A stretch of DNA of 64,000 nucleotides from Tigriopus japonicus (Eukaryota; Arthropoda; Copepoda; Harpacticoida; Harpacticidae): the NCBI GenBank assembly GCA_010645155.1, contig JAAGOF010000023.1, positions 242,421-306,420 on the forward strand, read 5' to 3'. A model generated the notes under the pieces. The model was not told where the DNA came from, searched no databases, and was given only the letters and a program-made list of their open reading frames with translations. The position numbers and the translations under genes were made by a program. Position 1 is the first letter of the stretch. Every line of letters begins with the position of its first letter. Shown here piece after piece: positions 11,629 through 25,400 of the stretch.

Positions 11629-11634
11629 AATAAA
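11629..11634 (+). promoter_or_regulatory. Poly(A) signal of DDX10
   Basis: AATAAA 38 bp past the DDX10 stop and only 9 bp before the stop of the convergent MPP10 gene, so the DDX10 transcript must end inside MPP10 coding DNA. Confidence 0.7.
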
Positions 11635-11642
11635 TCCTATAA

Positions 11643-13817
11643 TCAGAGTTTGAATTTACTCGCTTTGGAGCTGGCCTTATTCTTCTGTTTCTGGGCCTCT
11701 TCCTTGGCCCGTTTCACCACGTTATGGGACTCCTCCTGCAATTGATTGAAGAACGCCGACGAGGATTTGACTCCCTTGGCCTTACCCTTGTCCTTCAAGC
11801 TCGTGATTTCACCCTTCTTCTCGGCCCTTTCGAGCTCCCTTTTCATCTTCTCTTTGCTATACTTATTACCCAACCCCGGATTGAGCTTGTTCACCAATTT
11901 CTCGCGCTTTTCCTTGTCCTTGCGGATCGCCCTTTGCTTGGTCTTCTTCTTCCTTCTCTCCCTTTTTCGATCCGTCTCCGTTTTCTCCGTCGCGTCCAGT
12001 TCAAGCTCTCTTTTCCCGCCCTTTTCTAGCATTTCTTGTGGCGCTAAAAGAGCGGCGTCACTGTGCGAAACTGGCGCCACTTCCTCAATGGCGATAGCTG
12101 GAACGTTCTTGACGATTTTGACGTCAGTGCTCACGTTTTGAGGTGTGTAATGGAAGTGGGTCAGGGTATTTAACTTGGCGAATAGAGCGTGCATACTGGC
12201 TTTGATAGCTTCGACTTCTTTAGGGTCATCTTCGTCCTCACGATCAAGGACGCCAGAGGTTTTGTTTGCGTTCTCAAGCTCGGATTTCTTATTGAGATAA
12301 TCTTGCTCGTAGACCTCGGCCAAACTGAGTTTACTCTTTTCTTGGTCCAAAACAAGGCGTTTCTTGTATTCGTAAGGGTCTTCAACGGGCTTGATTTTCC
12401 TTTCCACGTCGTCCCAAGCATTGTCTTTGATTCGGCGCAAAATGATGTCCTCCAAGCGCTTAGACACGGCCTCAGTGATGATGGGAGCTTGCTTGGCTAC
12501 GGTTTCATAATCCAGATGCTCCTGGAGTAAGGAGTTTTCGGGTCGAGCTGGGCCTGCAATCTCTCCCTTCAACTGCCAAGGTTTGTCGGTGGAAACGGCT
12601 TCAGCCTCGAGTTTCTTAATCCGCTTTTTAAGCCTTATTTGCCTCTCTTCAAATGTGGACTTAACCTCACCGAGGTCATTGTCTTCATCGTCGTCGGAAT
12701 TTGCTAACAAGTCGTTCATCTCTGGAGGCTTTTCTTCAGTGTCCATTTCTTCCCCATTGAGATCTTCTTCGCCTTCGTCATCCTCGTTTGCTTCTTCCAA
12801 GACATCTTGCGATGCATTTGCATCACCGGGACCAAAGTATCCTTTGTAATCGGCTTGCTCTTCTTCGCTGTCGTCGCCTACGTCATCGAATAGGTCGATT
12901 TCATCTTCTTTGTCATCGTTTTCCAATCCCTTTTCCTCTCGTAATCGTCGTCGATCTTCTTTTAGATCTTCCTGGTCCAAAAACGTGGCCATATCCTTCA
13001 GTTTGAAAAAATCATCGTCCACTTCAGTCTTCTTCTGTCGAATTGAGCTCATGGCTTTGGCCAGATAATCATCGGCTTGGTTGTCGATGGCTTTTTTCTT
13101 GGCTTCCCGTTCCATTTCCTTCTTTTCCTTTTCTTCCTCATCTTCACTGGCCTCTTCTTCGCTTTCGGCATTCTCAAACAAGGGCAAGTCATCGCCATCT
13201 GAATCAGACATGTTTTGAAAGTCTGGGTCGTTGAAAATTGCATCTTCTTCATCGTTTTCGTCCTCTTGTTCCTCCTTTTTCTCTTCTTCGCTAACATCTT
13301 CATCACCGTCTTCATCTGAAACGTCGAGTTGATCGTCCTTCCAGTCATTAAGATCTTCATCTCCGAGAACTTCGTTATGAAGGTCTTCTTCGTCTTCGTC
13401 GTTGGCTTCGGCAAATTTGACTTTCTTGGGAGCCTCGTGATCGACGTCATTTTCTGGTTCCAATTTCCGTTTGTTTTGACTCTTTTTTTGTCCGACCAAA
13501 AGGTTCCAATCTTGTGGACCATTTTCCCATTGCAATATCTGAGTTTGAAAACTGGCTAAAGTGGCCTCATTCTGCAATTGAATTTGGGCCCAGATTTGCT
13601 CATGATCAAAGTCTTCAATGATGAGTTCTTTCAAGGTGGTTTTGGCCTTTTGACGTTGGTCTTCAGGGTCTTCATTGAGCTTGGCCAAATCATACAGGAT
13701 CTTGGTAATGGATTGAGAAGTTTGTATCAAGGCCTCACTGGAACTTTGCAGAAACTGCTCGGGCTTTGATACCAAAGATTTAACCTTGGATCGAGTCTCG
13801 GAGAGAATCACTTCCAT
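11643..13817 (-). CDS. MPHOSPH10: U3 snoRNP protein MPP10 (MPHOSPH10)
   Basis: A 724-residue single-exon frame. MPP10 binds Imp3 and Imp4 within the U3 snoRNP/SSU processome and is needed for early pre-18S cleavage in the nucleolus. The first ~400 residues alternate acidic blocks with short conserved segments (DPDFQNMSDSD, FFKLKDMATFLDQED, KGYFGPGD). From about residue 410 comes the conserved core KPWQLKGEIAGPARPENSLL, with YETVAKQAPIITEAVSKRLE and DPYEYKKRLVLDQEKSKLSL after it. AIEEVAPVSHSDAALLAPQE follows, and then a Lys-rich tail ending SKASKFKL. Length and order match the family. Its stop is 51 bp from that of DDX10, which works in the same processome. Confidence 0.95.
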   Translation of the reverse strand: MEVILSETRSKVKSLVSKPEQFLQSSSEALIQTSQSITKILYDLAKLNEDPEDQRQKAKTTLKELIIEDFDHEQIWAQIQLQNEATLASFQTQILQWENGPQDWNLLVGQKKSQNKRKLEPENDVDHEAPKKVKFAEANDEDEEDLHNEVLGDEDLNDWKDDQLDVSDEDGDEDVSEEEKKEEQEDENDEEDAIFNDPDFQNMSDSDGDDLPLFENAESEEEASEDEEEKEKKEMEREAKKKAIDNQADDYLAKAMSSIRQKKTEVDDDFFKLKDMATFLDQEDLKEDRRRLREEKGLENDDKEDEIDLFDDVGDDSEEEQADYKGYFGPGDANASQDVLEEANEDDEGEEDLNGEEMDTEEKPPEMNDLLANSDDDEDNDLGEVKSTFEERQIRLKKRIKKLEAEAVSTDKPWQLKGEIAGPARPENSLLQEHLDYETVAKQAPIITEAVSKRLEDIILRRIKDNAWDDVERKIKPVEDPYEYKKRLVLDQEKSKLSLAEVYEQDYLNKKSELENANKTSGVLDREDEDDPKEVEAIKASMHALFAKLNTLTHFHYTPQNVSTDVKIVKNVPAIAIEEVAPVSHSDAALLAPQEMLEKGGKRELELDATEKTETDRKRERRKKKTKQRAIRKDKEKREKLVNKLNPGLGNKYSKEKMKRELERAEKKGEITSLKDKGKAKGVKSSSAFFNQLQEESHNVVKRAKEEAQKQKNKASSKASKFKL

Positions 13818-14409
13818 TTTGATGGAATTGAAAGACTTGAATAATAAGAAATGGCTTTCAAATCATTGATTTTAAACGACTTAGCATAACACGTGAGTTT
13901 GAGAAACACCAGCGTTTGTTTGTTGTTGGGTTCTAACAAAATTGCGGATAGCTAGGAAATTGATCTCCCAACCTCTTATTTCATTGTCAAGATGCCCTGA
14001 TAATTCGATTTTGTTGGATGGCGAGCAGAACCTGTACAGAAGCCGTTATGCCACGACATTTACAGTGCCAACTTCTATTTCCAAAGCGTCGATTTTCCGT
14101 ACTTGTGAAGTATTCAGTGTCAAACAGTGATGATGATTAGAGACGAGCAAAAATTGCAAATAAATATAAGTCCTTTTAGTTACCAAAAGGCGCGGATTTT
14201 GATTGTGAAACTAAAAATTGTTTCAAAAGTTTAAAGATTTTCAATACATAAAATTTTATTTACTATTTGTCAATTTTGGCCAAAGTTGTAAATAAGAGTG
14301 CAAATAAAAGTGAAAAATGCAAAAAGGCTGAAAAATGTGTGTATGTTACCAAAAACCTGTTTACACTATTTGCCCGTCCTTTCTGATGATATTGAGCAAG
14401 TATCGTCCA
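13818..14409. other. Upstream region of MPP10, AT-rich spacer
   Basis: No gene recognised. The 62-codon plus frame at 13942-14130 has no family features. AT-rich sequence precedes a retrotransposon remnant. Confidence 0.45.
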
Positions 14410-15563
14410 TTAAAAATATTTTGGAGTTGTCATAAAAGATGATGGAAAGTTTGATGAGCATATCCAGTTGAAAGTGGGGAAGGCATTTCAAACATGTGGC
14501 TGGATCTATCGCACTTTCAAGTCCAGAGATAGTATTACGATGCTAACTCTGTACAAGTCGATCGTTCAACCGCATCTTGAATATTTATGTTTATTCTTGC
14601 GATATTTGACATATCATGAAGGTTCAGTAGTACTACAGAAATATTGAGTATGTTAAGGATGAAGGCTGAAACCACATACTATGCAAGTACAAGTCATAGA
14701 TGGATTAAAATGATACTCTTTTCGTGTGTATGTCAAGTAGTGATCCGAGTCTAAAACTTCTTTAAAGCTTTGTCTCCTGAAGTTTGGGTCGATCGGGATG
14801 TTAAAAAGGACTTGGCTTCTCCAAAAGTGGGATGGTATCAGAGGAATAAAGTTATGAGAAGTAGGCTCAAAAAATTTGTCAAAGAGCGTAAATCGGATTC
14901 CAGCAAAGGTGCCAACCTTCACCGTCGGCATCTTCAATATGCTTCCCCCATTTCTCCCCCATCCCCCATTTGGGCTCCAATGAGTTCGGCAGGTTTACGA
15001 AAGGTCGAGCAGGTCCAAAGATGTTTCACTAGGAACATCACAGGAATGAGTGAGCTCTCGTACGTGGGGAGACTCTTGTAGTTAAAATTGAACAGTATTC
15101 AGAGAGGGTGTGAAAGGTATCTGATACTGTGTCTTCAAGAGCTCTGTATTCATGGGCTCTGTCAAGAAAGATTGAAATTCAGTGGTTATTGGCTCTGTCC
15201 TAACCCAGGATTTAAGGTCAGCTGTAGCGACCGTAGAGGTTTTACTTGTGTTCTGAGAGCACCTGCAAATCCCAAGAAATCGAGGCCAGTGGGGCTCCTT
15301 CATTGTTCAATCTTTTACCCATTATTCTTCGTCGGGAGTATGTAGGAGCTGATCCTCGAACAACATTTAAGGCAGGATATCACAAATTCTTAGACTATTG
15401 CTGATCAACCCACTATTCAAGGGTTGTCCAGCTCTGCAAACAGTAACTCGTTGGTAGACCAAATTTTTCAAAAATGTTAGTTGTATAAATCATAATAATG
15501 AGTGATTTGTTTCTAAGGAATCACATTCCTCGTAGCGGTAGTAAAAAAATCTGCACCCAACCC
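14410..15563 (+). pseudogene. Decayed non-LTR retrotransposon, 3' end of the reverse transcriptase ORF
   Basis: Fragments of the RT thumb/C-terminal region are readable in shifting frames. LGVVIKDDGKFDEHIQ, GWIYRTFKSRDS and MLTLYKSIVQPHLEY lie at ~14420-14590. IWAPMSSAGLRKVEQVQRC then FTRNITGMSELSY follow at ~14970-15070, and PNPGFKVSCSDRRGFTC at ~15200-15250. LRREYVGADPRTTFK comes at ~15330-15370, and QGLSSSANSNSLVDQIF ends in a stop at ~15420-15480. These are signature blocks of Jockey/CR1-like LINE RT C-termini. Several frameshifts, stops and a ~350-bp disturbed interior at 14600-14960 make it clearly dead. The 3' tail (15515-15557) resembles the tail of the SINE near 55.3 kb. Confidence 0.8.
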
Positions 15564-17969
<2,406 letters not shown>

Positions 17970-18323
17970 CTTATCCATAATACTATGTGTGTGCACACCA
18001 AGAAATTCAGTGATCATCAAGAAGAACGAATTAATTCATTGTAACTACAGTAGCCTTTGCTTCCTTCCCAATCATCGTTGTGTTCAGGGTATGAGCCCGT
18101 CCTAACTCTTCTAACATTTGGTGTACAGTGTCTAAAACCCCCAACATGATTTTGTGATCTTATCTCCGGCCATTCGTGGCAAAAAGACAACCCACTAATT
18201 TTAGAGTTAGGTGAATCCTCTACTGTATCGTCACGTCTTAACCAAAAGTCATGGCCGTGCATTCCGGTGCAAGGTCATGGCGCATTTGTAATCGAGTGGA
18301 CAAGCCACAACAATCCTTATAAC

Positions 18324-18333
18324 AATAAATAAA
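18324..18333 (+). promoter_or_regulatory. Overlapping poly(A) signals of beta-tubulin
   Basis: AATAAATAAA, two overlapping AATAAA hexamers 355 bp after the tubulin stop. Confidence 0.55.
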
Positions 18334-18374
18334 GTCCCCAACCATGTCATTCATTGCACATATATTCTTTCTTA

Positions 18375-20616
18375 TCACTCATGAACCGGCTCGTAAGCTT
18401 TGGTCTTCTTCGCTTTATTGAACAATTTGTCAAAGAATCCACCACTTCTGCCTTTGGAGCTTTGTTTACTTGACCTCGCGGCGTCTCGATCGATTTCGTC
18501 ACCTTGTGGAACACCGGGTAAACGGGCGCTGACATTGGAATCGATTGATAACCGTGACGCACTTGTATTCAATTCGGTGTAGGTTGTGCTAACCGAATTC
18601 AAGTTTGTAAAACTGGAGGCGGATGATTGCAAACTTCTGTTGTGAGTGGCTGCTGAGGCAGCCAGAATCGGATTAATCGCCTCATTTGGACCTGTCGGAG
18701 TATGAATTCGGTTTGAACCTGAAATTGGATGAGGAATTGTTTGAGTTGTGGTTCTTTTTAAAAGGAAGGAAAGAATCTTTACCGAGGGTCATGTCTTCAG
18801 GATATTCCAACAGCTCGGGAGAAGCGTCTTTGATGCCGAAGATGCTATAGAATCTTTGGTAAAAGTTGGCAACACGACTCTTCTCATACTTGAGTTTAAA
18901 GAGCTGAGCCACGGTTGTGGGTAAATCGCATTGCTCTAGCGTGATTGGTATGAGTAGTGACGATTTCTTGCGGATGTTTACGTATTGTGCCAAGTCGACA
19001 AGAAAGACATTTTGTTGGGATTCCAGGAAAGCCTTCGAGAAGATGGCTACCACCTTGTGACAACGTTTCTCGATGATTTCGGATGAGGCCGAATGCTCAA
19101 TGGTCCCTACAACCATATCACGACAAGGAAGGAACACCTACCGAACAGAGAAAACGAGGTCCAAGTAACAAAATATACATTAAGCCCTTTTCTCTTTGTA
19201 CATAGTCAGGATTCTCAATTTCCTGCATGAGAATCTTAGACTCCCGATCCGCCAATCCTACTTCTCACGAGCACTCCTCTGTGCAACGATGAGGAAAGCG
19301 ACCCCATTCCCCAAAAATCCCACTTGAAGTGCCCACTCCTTTGCTCTGGTAGCATGACTGGCAAATTTATTCGCAATCTTTTCGCCGAACACCTACATTG
19401 TGCAATATTCGGCCATTTCACTCACATTCTCACTCCTCAATCTTATTAAGAATGCTTAAAGGTAAAGGCGTTCAAGGCACTCCCATGTTTCAGGTCGTTC
19501 GTAGTAGGTTATGGGACGTTGGCGAAGGAATTGTGTGCCTAATCCACAACAAGGTTGGGCCATTTGTCATAAGTCGTCGTTTCATTCACAATGAGCAATC
19601 GCAACTTTTGTAATGAAGATCTCGGGGGGAGGTGTCGGACTGATTACATCTACATATGCAAAACGAGCAGGGCTCGGGTCTTGGATCTTAACAATCTTCT
19701 TGCCCGAGGTTGAATTATCGACCAAAAGGGTCCATGCAGCTTTTGCAATCTGAAAATGCATGATGCCCTCGAGTTGACTTGAAAATTGGACGAGCAACAT
19801 GAATTATCCAATCAGGCAGTCGTTCCATCAACTACTGACGTTGAACGAGATAGCTTGCCTCAATTTCAAAATCAAATGTTTGCGTACTTCTGCTTTGGCT
19901 TGAAGCAAACTGTTCATTAACTCCTTAAAAAATTGGCAAACTACAGTGAGCAAGTTCATTCAGGGGGGGTTGAAGGAAAAAAAGGAAAACGTTGTTTTTT
20001 TCGAATGCACATCCTAAACCCAATTAAAGGTCAGATCCATGGTTTCATGATAGATCATTGACCCCATTGGTCCATTTCTAGAAGAGCGTACCTTTAGGCC
20101 TAGAGCCTCCATCCTTTCGACGAGATGAAACGAGAACTCTTGATCGAACTCGTGATCACTGTGCAAGATCATGGCGTCATAGGTGCCCAATTTCTCTCGC
20201 TTCTGAATAGCTCGGATATCATGCAATGTCAAGGCGTTTTGAGTATCACCCACTCGGTCTTGAACCCCGCATTCGAGAGCATATTCACAGTCCTTGATCA
20301 AATGATCCTTCGCATCGTCATACACATCAAAGCGTTCAATATGCATGAGAGCGTTGATCAAGTCGTGCACGGTCACATTCTTACGGCACCAGATCTTGAC
20401 CAATTCTCGCATATGATCCGGATTCGATTCGACTCGCTGACATTGGGCCGCTTCCAAATGGGCGAATTCAATAATTCCTCGGTAATCTCTCAGATGCCCA
20501 TCGTCTGTGAGAAGTCTCTTGCGAGGATTCAGCATGCTGCTCAAGATCTCGAGGGATCCTGGACGAAGAATCTGGAGCGAGCTCTGAGCAAACAATTCCG
20601 TCGATGATGTCACCAT
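18375..20616 (-). CDS. MYD88: MyD88 (death domain + TIR domain adaptor)
   Basis: A cytosolic adaptor joining Toll-family receptors to downstream kinases. Exons 20092-20616, 18783-19137 and 18375-18718 (minus) join in frame to give 407 residues. The death domain covers ~residues 20-105 (SLEILSSMLNPRKRLLTDDG, LRDYRGIIEFAHLEAAQ, DLINALMHIERFDVYDDA). The TIR domain starts near 145 (YDAMILHSDHEFDQEFSFHL), crosses intron 1, and continues through EIIEKRCHKVVAIFSKAFLE and LLIPITLEQCDLPTTVAQLF. A Ser/Asn-rich tail of ~115 residues follows, longer than in the ~296-aa human protein and resembling other arthropod MyD88s. The BB-loop, usually ending in Pro-Gly, reads CRDMVVG, and no FW box-3 pair is obvious (NFYQRFY). 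Exon phases are consistent. The start at 20616 is the first Met in the frame. Confidence 0.9.
19138..20091 (-). other. First intron of MYD88, containing an exon-like ORF
   Basis: A 954-bp intron, unusually long for this window. Inside it, after a good acceptor near 19750 (ATGCATTTTCAG on the minus strand), lies a frame KAAWTLLVDNSTSGKKIVKI then DPSPARFAYVDVISPTPP, ending IFITKVAIAHCE and a stop. It is not recognised. It could be an alternative exon, part of an interleaved gene or a fossil. Confidence 0.4.
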
Positions 20617-22400
20617 TTTTGTTCGTGGTTGATGGTCTGGGATTTTAAATCAAGATCTGGTCTTTTAAAAAATGAGTTGAACTTTGCCCATGTGCCACCT
20701 GGTGGTTTGACTTCTTCTTCTACGGTACACAGAGCACATAGACCATGGACGATAATCCGTGAATGGTGTTAATGTAGGCGTTCCAGGTTTTCTAACACAC
20801 ACAAAGATGATTGCCTTGTAAGGAGATCTCGCACTCCGTCACTAACGCCGAATTTCGGTTAATGACATCACACTCCACACACGGATTTAATTCAATCAGC
20901 CAATCTGGCTTGGTCTGGTCAAAAGTCGCCACTTTGGACCGTCCTTGGGTCAAGTAATGGCCACTCAAATTCCCATTTGGCGATGGCGATTTAAAGACGA
21001 AAGTCTCGTCGTTTTCATTCTTGTCATTGATATGACTGGCTTGCCTAATTTGTCCACATGTTTTGGTGCATGAGTGGATTACCTTATCTTGAGCAATGAG
21101 GGTTGCTCGCTTACCTGGAACGAAATCAAACCGAAATGACAAAGACAAAATTTCACCAAAAATGGAGTCTCGTAGGGATGCAATAATGATCCCTTTTTTG
21201 TCTGAAACTGTTACGAGTCACGAAAAAGGCATTTAGACGGGACAAAGGCATGCCTTCTTTGGCTGAGGGCTTCACTTCAAAAAATCTAGCAAGAATGAAG
21301 ATCGCTTGATTCAAGCCCTCTCTTTTGGCCATTCAATTTCAACCTCAAGTGACATTTGCCAATTGTGGGATTTGTGGCAAGTCCGTGTTTGCCGAAATAT
21401 TGCACATTTCATTTTACGAGTCATTCGAGAATGGAATTGCGAGGCGAGAGTCTCCGTGGCTTCTCAACACACATTTGAATTCAACTTTCGAATCTTTAGT
21501 CAATTATTTCATGACTTTCATAATCTCGAGCACACGACAGCGTCAAAACATTGGTTCCATTATTCTCAAACATGTACTTTGAGCTCCACTAGTCATGCAA
21601 ACAAATGCAAACGCAATTTGAAGTCATCCGTCTTTCTTGTCCTCCAGATACCAATCGCAATTGGTATAAAGACATTTTCCAGATCCTGTATTTTAACGTT
21701 CAGTTTATGATGATCCTGAATCCCACAAATGTCTACTAATGTTCCGTCTAATTGAAAGCGACCGACAATCCACAGGTCCATTTAAGGGAGTAGAGACTAA
21801 AGAGTCAATTGAACTGCTAATCCCACACTTATTTGAAAGTTTGAAAGATCACCTCCTCCCCTGTACGTAGACATGTATTCCCTGGAAGAGCCCATCCCGA
21901 TTCAATTCAACCCCCCTCGCTTCTCTTGGACTCCTTCGGCATCAATTCCAGTTATGTAGTTACGGATTCTTGTTTGGAATACAGGGCCAAAAACTCTCGC
22001 CCTTGCCATCCAAGCCACCCTATTGAAGGTACTGTAGTTTGGAGTTGAACACCCCCGGATGATGGTAGGAGCAGAGACGTCAAAAGCACATACCTCGTAC
22101 ATATACAGGTTAGTCCGCTTAGTTTGGCTTTTTGCTCAAGCCATGATGGCTACGCCTTTAAATCGCATGCACTCATACTCACATCTGGCTAGAAATTCCT
22201 TGATAAACATTAGTCATCCTGATCTATTGCCAATGGAAGATGGTCCTCGGCGCCTCATCCAAGGTAGAAACACTAACTTTTTTGTCCATTGTTCATGGCT
22301 CCGTGAAATGAGGAATGGTCTTCAACAAACAGGTGTATGTATTTGTGTGTGCTTGTGCAACTTTCGTTGCTTCACCTTGATCTAGCACCAAGATCAGGGC
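20617..22400. other. Upstream of MYD88, with unassigned exon-like ORFs
   Basis: It contains the frame at 20792-21148 and a minus frame at 21593-21781 (starting MDLWIVGRFQLDGTLVDICG) that could splice at ATTG|GTATCT. It also has a minus frame at 21902-22102. None was identified. They may be exons of one minus-strand gene upstream of MYD88. Confidence 0.3.
20792..21148 (-). CDS. Unassigned exon-like ORF, possibly a discoidin/F-lectin-like fragment
   Basis: After a plausible minus-strand acceptor (GTTCCAG) comes GKRATLIAQDKVIHSCTKTC, later PDWLIELNPCVECDVINRNS, ending CEISLQGNHLCVC and a stop. The spacing of the GK.A start, the W-.-I/V-.-L strand and the I-.-NR element faintly recalls F5/8-type (discoidin) or fucolectin domains. 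The frame in MYD88 intron 1 (RFAYVDVISP...ITKVAI) resembles the closing strands of such domains. This is weak pattern matching, and no complete gene model could be built. Confidence 0.25.
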   Translation of the reverse strand: MSLSFRFDFVPGKRATLIAQDKVIHSCTKTCGQIRQASHINDKNENDETFVFKSPSPNGNLSGHYLTQGRSKVATFDQTKPDWLIELNPCVECDVINRNSALVTECEISLQGNHLCVC

Positions 22401-22409
22401 TATAAAAGG
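22401..22409 (+). promoter_or_regulatory. Candidate TATA box
   Basis: CTATAAAAGGC is an excellent core-promoter TATA match. An ATG lies ~50 bp downstream (22452), but its frame closes after 10 codons, so any transcript would need a non-coding first exon or be non-coding. No gene is assigned. Confidence 0.35.
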
Positions 22410-25400
22410 CAGCAAAGACATCTCGCGACCAAAACATAATCGAGGGGAGGATGTTCAACTTTGGAGCGGGGTTCAAGACTTGAACATCCACGTCCAATTG
22501 AGATCCGTGCCCTGGCATAATTTATGAATAAACATTCTTCAAAAGTCAAACTTCACAAGGAGTTTTCTAACACACAAGGTCTAACCTACGTACGATTATC
22601 GACCATCAATATTGTGTGCTTTGTTTTGGATTGGTAGCATGACATGGAAGTGAAACCTCAGCCTTCATTCCAAAGTCAAACAAGGCACGAAACCGGTCTT
22701 TAACGTAGGTTTTCTAGAAACCAAGTCTGGGTCTCCCAAGAGAAGGAAAATTCAGGGGAGGAAAGAACCGGTCTTGAGAATCTGGGCCAACCATCGACCC
22801 AACTTTCCACTTGAATTCGACTTGGTGCCATTCAGAAACGGGGATAAAGGTACAAGAAGAACTAGGGTGCACTGCGTCTCTGAGGTCACATTCAGGCTAC
22901 GATTGGAACGCTTTGTTCCCTGTGTTCCCTACCTTTTCGGTGAGTACACAAGAAAGGGAACAAATCAAGATTTACACCCGCACGAAACCAGGAAGTTCAT
23001 TTTCGTGTCCCCCTTTTGGTACCATGCACACAGCAGTAATAGCGCACCCCGTCCGATGTCAAATAGCCAATTCCGACTTGCTAAGTCGTGGGGTAATATT
23101 TACCATGAAACCAGAAATGCCGGGAGTCGAGTCGAATGTAGGTGTTAAATTAGATTTTGTGACTTGGCCAGGTGTTTGAATAGAAAAAGAACATGGATCG
23201 TCCAACCAACAAATGACGGTCCTGCTTTACATGGAGTCATTAATTAGAGCTGCCATATGAAGCATGAAAGGAGAAACGGCTCTTCGCTGTGCTTAGATGT
23301 AAAACATCTTTTCAAGTTGTCAGCTAATTTTCCTTCAAAACCAATGCCAAACCATCACACTATTCATTTGAAAGAAGAAAAAAAGCTCGTTCATTGGTAG
23401 CCAGAGGCTTCTAAAATTCTTCCGGTGCGTTTCGAGGTGGACCGGAAACCTTTTCTCGGCTTGTTCCCAGAAGAGGAATGATTCCAAGGACGTTTTTCCC
23501 CTCAAGACCAATTTTCTCACAATGGAGAGTTCTAAATAAAGCTACTATAATTACCTTTGTACGTGCTGAGTAGGTAAATTGTTGGCCAATTGATATCAAT
23601 CACCTTGGTTCCCCCTCTTCTGAATGGAGATGGTATTCTGTACGAGGAAGATCTAGAGAAAACATTCCTGAGTCCAGGATCGGAATCATCATCTGCGTTA
23701 TTCAAATAGTTTGTAACTGTTCACAGATGAAGATCAAGACAATGCCGTAACACGATCATACCCAATCTCCAAACCAAATCCTCATCATAAAGTAACCATC
23801 TGATGCATTTCAACATTTTTGTTGGACTTTGTCGAGACTCTAACAACGAATTGAGGGAAAGTGAATTCAAGTGAGACGAGAAGATGGCCAAGTCGCTTCC
23901 TGTGTGGACTTTACTATTGCCAACACAATCTTGTGCGACGACGGAGCGTTCACCTGCAAACGTGAACAACTAACTCTCAAGATGTTTTGTGCAGGGTAAG
24001 CTGGCACTTTCGTTACAAAAAGAAAACAAATAAATTATCTTGCAAACTTATAGTGATTAAATTGCACTTGGGTTCATGAGGTTACTAAACCTATTTTGGC
24101 TTAATATGTATTTCAACAGAATGTAACTAATTACTATGGAATGGTTACATGCCCTTTCTCCTCTTGCTTGAAATTTCTTGATGTTTTTGAAGACAAAAGT
24201 TAAGAAACACAATGAGCATATTTGAAAACACCGTGAGTTCAAGTTAAAACCAGTACTACAATATTTCTTGTAAGTTTTATGCATTTCTACAAATATTCAA
24301 ATTCCTTGAAATCGTTTTGCCAAGTTTGACAAAAGAAGCACCATTCTTTCGCCCAACCCTGTACAGTTGCTGGCAGAGCAATCAGAGCAGGTTCTCCAAG
24401 ATGAACAAGTGGTGGTGGCAGGAAAATTCACTCGACCATTCATTGGCGAAGGATCAAAACAAAATTAGCGGTTATTTGCCCGCATTTCCGACCACGAGGG
24501 TTGGAGAAAGGAGTGAAAATGGTTGGTTTAAACAACGTTGGCCATAAGCTCTTTCATTTGTACAACCATCCATCCAAATTTTTCCATTCGTAATGATTGA
24601 ACAAAATCCCTAAAAATAGATCTTGATAGTTCCAGTTCTGGACGAGTTGGACATACTCGTTTTCGGCCAAGCCCAACGCTAATGAGACTTCCTTCAAGGT
24701 CTACCACAAAATAACAATTTGACCCACTTGACACCCACTGAATGTCGACACAGATGCACTTGGGACGGATGCACAAAGGCACGCCATGATTCTTCTGTCG
24801 TTCCAAGTAAAACAAAAAGTTCAACCATTCCGAACCATAATCATGCAATGCCATACCTAATAATCTCAATGATCGGAGCAATCGAAACAGTCTCCACTTT
24901 TTTGGACAAAGCGAGTCGAAGCGTGGGAGGGTCTTCTCCAAAGCAAATGGACGAGTCATAAAATATATCCAAAAATCAAATCTCTGTCCGTACGTGGAAA
25001 CCAGTCAAAGCTAACAGAATTTACGATATGTACACACTGATTTAGTAATTTAGACTCCTCCGGCTGTTGACAAAATTGGATATAAACGAATCTAACGTCA
25101 CTCCTTTGTCCCTATCATGATTAGTGATAAATGATGAATAATACTTTGTGGATATACTGACAAAACTCTATATTTTTATAAAGCGCATTTTGCTCCCAAA
25201 GCTCAATGAGGATGACAGACTCAAAAATGCGACATTGGTGAACACGCACACACATGAAGATTTTGCCTTTTAAGGACAACATATCTGGTTACTATCATCA
25301 CATCTGAGTAGGATGGTAATGATAGCTCACAAAATGGTTGGTCTGTTGGTTGCTGAACTTTTAAAACCCTCAATTCACCTTCAAGTTCCACTTATTCCCT

